Assembly (NCBI GenBank): GCA_900767015.1
Contig: CAAFXQ010000111.1
Span: 1-20,119, forward strand
Reading direction: 5' to 3'
DNA length: 20,119 nt
Source of the DNA: Clostridia bacterium
GTDB taxonomy: Bacteria; Bacillota; Clostridia; Oscillospirales; Acutalibacteraceae
Below the pieces are notes generated by a model. The model did not search any database and had not been told where the DNA came from. It worked only from the letters and a program-made list of their open reading frames with translations. Both the position numbers and the translations under genes were made by a program. This document shows, in pieces, positions 16,287 through 20,119 of the stretch. Each line of letters starts with the position of its first letter. Positions within the stretch are counted from its first letter, which is position 1.

Positions 16287-17721
16287 GGTCGGAAATAAAA
16301 AAAGACATTCCGTCCGTTCGAGATGGATCAAAAACGTGTTTCTTTTTACGGCCGTTATTTTGCTGGTTTTGACTGTCACGATGATCTATCTTATTTCTGC
16401 AAGATATTATCACGTTGTTGAGCTGTCGATGAACAGCCGGAGCAGTGAAAATTTTGAACTGTTTTTTGACAGCTTCAGCGATACGAAAGCCCCCGATATC
16501 AATGCAGTGGCGTCCCGGTTTGTAGAAAGCTTTCGCTACCGGGATATGATGGACGTCTGGGTGATTGATCAAAACGGGAATCCTGTCATGTCATCGGGAG
16601 GTTATGAGGTATCCGAGTATAAGGATATGCCCGATTATTATGCGGCCTTGAAATCGGAAACGGGATCGAGCGTCATGCGAACCTCCATGCCGTGGAATGA
16701 ACCCGTTATGGCACAGACATATGTTCTCAGAGACAGCAACGACAATGTTGTCGGAGCCGTCCGGTATCTTGTGTCCCTGAAGGCCGTAAACCGGCAGATT
16801 TTTATTTTAAGTCTCGCTTTGCTTCTGGCCTATTTTATGATTCTTCTTTTTATTGCCAATACCGGCGCCTATTTTGTCGATTCGATTGTCAACCCTGTCA
16901 AAAAGATCAATGAAACGGCAGTAAAAATCGCCGACGGAGATTTTTCGGCTCGGATTGACAGCTTCGACGAAGACGATGAGATCGGTCAGTTATGTGACAC
17001 GATCAATAACATGGCTGAGCAGATAGGCGAGGCGGATAAAATGAAGAATGATTTTATTTCGACCGTTTCTCACGAGATCAGGACACCGCTCACAGCGATA
17101 AAAGGCTGGGGTGAAACACTTGCCGATACCGACGTTCAGGACAGCGAACTGATGCATAAAGGCCTTGGCGTTATTATCAGCGAAACAGCAAGACTGTCTG
17201 CGATGGTGGAAGAACTGCTTGATTTTTCGAGAATTCAGGACGGGCGGCTGAAGCTGAAGTCAGGCACGGTCGATGTCATTGCCGAAATTCAGCAGGCGTA
17301 TCTTGTTTTTATCCAACGGGCAGAGAAAGAACAAAAAACCTTGGCGCTTGAATTTGATGCGCAGTCATCATTTTATATCAGCGGAGACAGTGACAGGATT
17401 TGTCAGGTTTTCGTGAATATCCTTGACAACGCAATAAAATATACCGATATCGGCGGAATAATTCGCATAACGGTTGAAAAATACGAAAATTATGTTAGAA
17501 TACTATTTAGCGATAACGGCTGCGGAATCGCAAAAGAAGATCTGCGGCATGTGAAAGACAAGTTCTTTAAAGCGAACAATAAGGTGAGAGGTACCGGAAT
17601 CGGACTTGCCGTTGCTGACGAAATCATCAAGCTTCACGGCGGCAGTCTTACAATTGACAGTGAAGTCGGTAAAGGTACAGACGTAACGGTGCTTTTGCCG
17701 CTTAACGAAAAGGAGGCTTAG
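16279..17721 (+). CDS. Membrane sensor histidine kinase
   Basis: The 480-residue kinase has TM1 (about 18-40), an extracellular sensor of about 130 residues with a PAS/Cache-like segment (VWVIDQNGNPVMSSGG, DMPDYYAALKS, NVVGAVRYLVSL), TM2 (174-196), HAMP (about 197-250), the HisKA phosphoacceptor His265 in STVSHEIRTPLTAIKGW, and an ATPase domain with N box NILDNAIKYT (380-389), G1 DNGCGIAKEDL and G2 GTGIGLAVADEIIKLHGG. All catalytic boxes are intact. The TTG start lies 8 bases inside the response regulator gene with AAAGGGG about 10 bases upstream. It resembles kinases of the WalK/PhoR group, with a ligand not predictable from sequence. Confidence 0.93.
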   Translation: MSKVGNKKRHSVRSRWIKNVFLFTAVILLVLTVTMIYLISARYYHVVELSMNSRSSENFELFFDSFSDTKAPDINAVASRFVESFRYRDMMDVWVIDQNGNPVMSSGGYEVSEYKDMPDYYAALKSETGSSVMRTSMPWNEPVMAQTYVLRDSNDNVVGAVRYLVSLKAVNRQIFILSLALLLAYFMILLFIANTGAYFVDSIVNPVKKINETAVKIADGDFSARIDSFDEDDEIGQLCDTINNMAEQIGEADKMKNDFISTVSHEIRTPLTAIKGWGETLADTDVQDSELMHKGLGVIISETARLSAMVEELLDFSRIQDGRLKLKSGTVDVIAEIQQAYLVFIQRAEKEQKTLALEFDAQSSFYISGDSDRICQVFVNILDNAIKYTDIGGIIRITVEKYENYVRILFSDNGCGIAKEDLRHVKDKFFKANNKVRGTGIGLAVADEIIKLHGGSLTIDSEVGKGTDVTVLLPLNEKEA

Positions 17722-17723
17722 TT

Positions 17724-18713
17724 TTGTCGGATAAGAAACAAAAAGAGACTTTGACCCATAAAACGTCTGTCGGCGGACAGGCGCTGATCGAAGGCATTAT
17801 GATGCAGGGCCCGAAAGGCGCGGCGATCAGCGTCAGAGTGCCTGACGGTACAATCGATACGGAAATCAAACAGGTTAAACACATCAAAGATAAGATTAAA
17901 ATACTCGGCTGGCCGATTTTAAGAGGGCCGGTAGCCTTTGTCGAATCGATGATTTTCGGCTATCAATGCCTGATGCTTTCCGCAGAAAAAAGCGGAATGG
18001 AGGACATGGAAGCGGACGAAGAAAATATGTCCAAGCTCGACAGATGGCTTAATGACCATATGAGCAAGAAATTTATGAATGTTCTGACGGGTGTTGCTTC
18101 GGTTCTCGGCGTTTTGCTTGCTGCGTTTTTGTTTATGTATCTTCCGACCGTCATAACGAATTTCTTCAACCGTCTTTGCGGCGGAGCCCTTACGAACTGG
18201 CGTGCTTTGATTGAGGGCGTTATGAGAATGATCATATTCATTTTATATATTGCCCTTTGTTCTCTTATGAAAGATATCAAACGCACGTTCATGTACCACG
18301 GTGCTGAGCATAAAACGATTTTCTGCTATGAACACGGATTGGAACTGACTGTTGAAAACGTGAAAAAGCAGTCCCGCTTTCATCCCCGCTGCGGAACAAG
18401 CTTTATGTTTGTTATGATTATCATCAGCGTGATTGTGTCTTCGGCGATTTCCGTCGCATTTCCGGGACTTCGGGATAATACGGCAATCTGGATGGCAATC
18501 AAGCTTTTGATTCTTCCGCTTGTGATGGGACTCGGCTATGAATTCATCAAATATGCGGGCAGACACGAAAATATTCTTGTAAAAATTCTTTCGGCTCCCG
18601 GTCTCTGGATGCAACGGCTGACAACCAAGGAGCCGGAGGACTCAATGATAGAAGTTGCCATAACCGCTTTTCAGTCCGTTATAACCGATAATCCGGAGGA
18701 TGACGCAATCTGA
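17724..18713 (+). CDS. DUF1385 family membrane protein
   Basis: A 329-residue protein of the DUF1385 family, of unknown function. It has the conserved N-terminus SVGGQALIEGIMMQGP (15-30), membrane segments near 118-148, 165-183, 226-247 and 256-274, and the family signatures YHGAEHKTI (191-199) and HPRCGTSF (220-227). These conserved His and Cys residues could bind metal, which is inference. The TTG start is supported by AGGAGG 7 bases upstream and begins two bases after the kinase stop. DUF1385 followed by prmC is a common arrangement in Bacillota and usually lies next to ribosomal or release-factor genes. Confidence 0.92.
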   Translation: MSDKKQKETLTHKTSVGGQALIEGIMMQGPKGAAISVRVPDGTIDTEIKQVKHIKDKIKILGWPILRGPVAFVESMIFGYQCLMLSAEKSGMEDMEADEENMSKLDRWLNDHMSKKFMNVLTGVASVLGVLLAAFLFMYLPTVITNFFNRLCGGALTNWRALIEGVMRMIIFILYIALCSLMKDIKRTFMYHGAEHKTIFCYEHGLELTVENVKKQSRFHPRCGTSFMFVMIIISVIVSSAISVAFPGLRDNTAIWMAIKLLILPLVMGLGYEFIKYAGRHENILVKILSAPGLWMQRLTTKEPEDSMIEVAITAFQSVITDNPEDDAI

Positions 18714-18715
18714 TT

Positions 18716-19558
18716 ATGACCGTAAATGAAATCTATCGGGAGCTTTCCCGAAAGCTTACCGCCGTTACCGACGAAAACGAAATTGAGGCGAGAATCATAA
18801 TCGAAGAGGTTTTGTCACTTTCCTATTCCGATTTTCTTTTGTCGGGAGGAAAAGCCGTCGGTGAAGCGGAGCAAAAAAAGATATTTTCCGTACTTGCCGG
18901 GCGTCTGGGCGGCAGACCGCTTCAGTACATTCTCGGCAAATGGGATTTTTATTCGAACGAGTTTTTCGTCGGCGAGGGGGTTTTGATTCCTCGCCCGGAG
19001 ACTGAACAGCTTTGCGAATATGCGATCGAAAAGCTGAAAAAAACAGACAAGCCGATCGTTTATGATTTGTGTTCGGGAAGCGGCTGTATCGGGCTTACCG
19101 TAAAAATGCACGTTCCCGATTCACGGGTATTTATGTTCGAAAAATCAGCTGAAGCGTTAGTTTATCTTGAAAAAAACCGCCGCAAATTCGGGCTTGAAAG
19201 AGAGACAGTGACGATAAAAGGCGATATTCTGAACGGATACGAGGCGTTTTCGGCTTTGCCGATTCCCGATGTGATTCTTTCAAATCCGCCTTATATCCGC
19301 ACCTGCGATATGGATAAGCTTCAGCCGGAAGTGCGGTTTGAGCCTTCCATGGCATTGGACGCCGGTGAGGACGGACTGCTGTTTTACCGGGCAATCGCCG
19401 AAAAATGGCTTTCGAAGATGAAAAGCGGCTTTGCCGTTGTTGAATGCGGAGAAGATCAGGCAATGAAAATCGCTTCGTTATTTTCGGATTATTGTACCGA
19501 AACCGAAATCATAAAAGATTTTAACAATATCGACAGATTTGTTGCGGCATTGATCTGA
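18716..19558 (+). CDS. prmC: Peptide chain release factor N5-glutamine methyltransferase
   Basis: Methylates the glutamine of the GGQ loop in release factors RF1 and RF2, using S-adenosylmethionine. It has 280 residues, close to the usual length. The N-terminal helical domain ends at RPLQYILGKWDFY and the family-specific IPRPETE (91-97). The SAM site is DLCSGSGCIGL (117-127), and the catalytic NPPYIR (190-195) binds the target glutamine. ATG at 18716 starts two bases after the DUF1385 stop; its ribosome site GGAGGA lies 15 bases upstream, which is distant. prfA, often directly next to prmC, does not follow here. Confidence 0.95.
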   Translation: MTVNEIYRELSRKLTAVTDENEIEARIIIEEVLSLSYSDFLLSGGKAVGEAEQKKIFSVLAGRLGGRPLQYILGKWDFYSNEFFVGEGVLIPRPETEQLCEYAIEKLKKTDKPIVYDLCSGSGCIGLTVKMHVPDSRVFMFEKSAEALVYLEKNRRKFGLERETVTIKGDILNGYEAFSALPIPDVILSNPPYIRTCDMDKLQPEVRFEPSMALDAGEDGLLFYRAIAEKWLSKMKSGFAVVECGEDQAMKIASLFSDYCTETEIIKDFNNIDRFVAALI

Positions 19559-19579
19559 TGCTGCGGAAAGGAACGTTTT

Positions 19580-20119
19580 ATGTTATTTGACCTTTTCAGA
19601 GGCGGTCTGACAATGGAGCTCGTGCTCAAGCTTTGTGCGAGACTGTTTGTCGTGTTTTGCATCGCACCGATTCATGAGTTTGCTCATGCGCTGATTGCAC
19701 ATAAGCTCGGTGACGATACGGCAAGACTTTCCGGAAGACTTACGATAAACCCGCTCGCTCACATCGATCCGATCGGTGCACTGATGATTATGCTTGTCGG
19801 CTTCGGTTATCTCAAGCCCGTTCCCGTCAATCCCCGTAATTTTAAAAATCCGAAGGGCGGAATGGCACTGACGGCTCTTGCAGGCCCTGTTTCAAACCTT
19901 ATCATGGCCTTTATCTTTACCTTGTTCTATTGTGCCGTTTTCAGATTTTCGAATGTCGTTTCCGGCTCGTTGGCATATTCCATCGCTTATTTCTTTATGT
20001 ATGCCGCTCAGGTCAATATTTCGCTTGCGGTGTTCAATTTTATTCCTGTTCCGCCGCTTGACGGTTCGAGAATTATCAGTGTCATTATTCCTGAAAAGTA
20101 CTATTTCGGTATTATGAAA
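19580..20119 (+). CDS. Site-2 protease family protein (peptidase M50), cut by the window end
   Basis: A membrane metalloprotease of the M50 family, shown by 180 codons that run open to the last base. The zinc motif HEFAH is at residues 32-36, inside the first membrane segment. NPLAHIDPIG (58-67) and AGPVSNLIMAF (101-111) follow, and NFIPVPPLDG (153-162) supplies the third zinc ligand, Asp161. This set matches the compact YwhC-like group common in Clostridia, whose substrates are unknown. GGAAAGG lies about 9 bases before ATG. It follows prmC by 21 bases. In many relatives this gene is followed by scpA and scpB, but that DNA is outside the window. Confidence 0.92.
   Translation, partial: MLFDLFRGGLTMELVLKLCARLFVVFCIAPIHEFAHALIAHKLGDDTARLSGRLTINPLAHIDPIGALMIMLVGFGYLKPVPVNPRNFKNPKGGMALTALAGPVSNLIMAFIFTLFYCAVFRFSNVVSGSLAYSIAYFFMYAAQVNISLAVFNFIPVPPLDGSRIISVIIPEKYYFGIMK

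Noticed and set aside
1..20119. A mobile element, prophage, defence island or CRISPR array
   Set aside because: No transposase, integrase, phage or nuclease-effector genes, terminal repeats or spaced direct repeats were seen. Gene content and composition are uniform and housekeeping in type.

Overview
The window is about 20 kb of bacterial chromosome that looks like a low-to-moderate GC Clostridia genome (Bacillota), most likely an Oscillospiraceae/Ruminococcaceae-type gut anaerobe. The evidence is the gene content and order (rnhB-yraN, tig-clpP-clpX, DUF1385-prmC), strong AGGAGG-type ribosome sites, sigma-A-like promoters, many TTG starts, and two-domain proteins typical of that class. Assignment below class level is inference. 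All 20 genes lie on the + strand and are tightly packed; the largest gap without a gene is about 155 bases. There are no tRNA or rRNA genes, insertion sequences, phage genes or CRISPR arrays.

Region 1 (1-3186): the 3' part of rnhB (RNase HII), yraN (UPF0102 nuclease-fold protein), an M19 membrane-dipeptidase-like peptidase and thrC (threonine synthase), closed by an intrinsic terminator. Region 2 (3187-3948): a stand-alone calcineurin-like phosphoesterase. Region 3 (3949-7476): the protein quality-control genes tig, clpP and clpX, behind an extended -10 promoter. Each of the three genes has a potential hairpin in its leader. Region 4 (7477-7860): secG with its own strong promoter and terminator, placed directly after clpX where many relatives have lon.

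Region 5 (7859-20119): a long, nearly gapless run that is probably one or a few transcription units. It holds two tandem M42 aminopeptidases, a GNAT acetyltransferase, a PLP enzyme of the methionine gamma-lyase/YnbB family, a DUF2461 protein, a phosphohexomutase, an exported FG-GAP repeat protein translationally overlapped with an OmpR-type response regulator and its histidine kinase, a DUF1385 membrane protein, prmC, and a site-2-protease (M50) gene cut by the window end.

The window is mostly conserved housekeeping DNA. I found no convincing undescribed defence or mobile system. The most interesting points are the FG-GAP protein tied to a two-component system, the serial leader hairpins in tig-clpP-clpX, and the repeated overlap junction around the tandem M42 genes.
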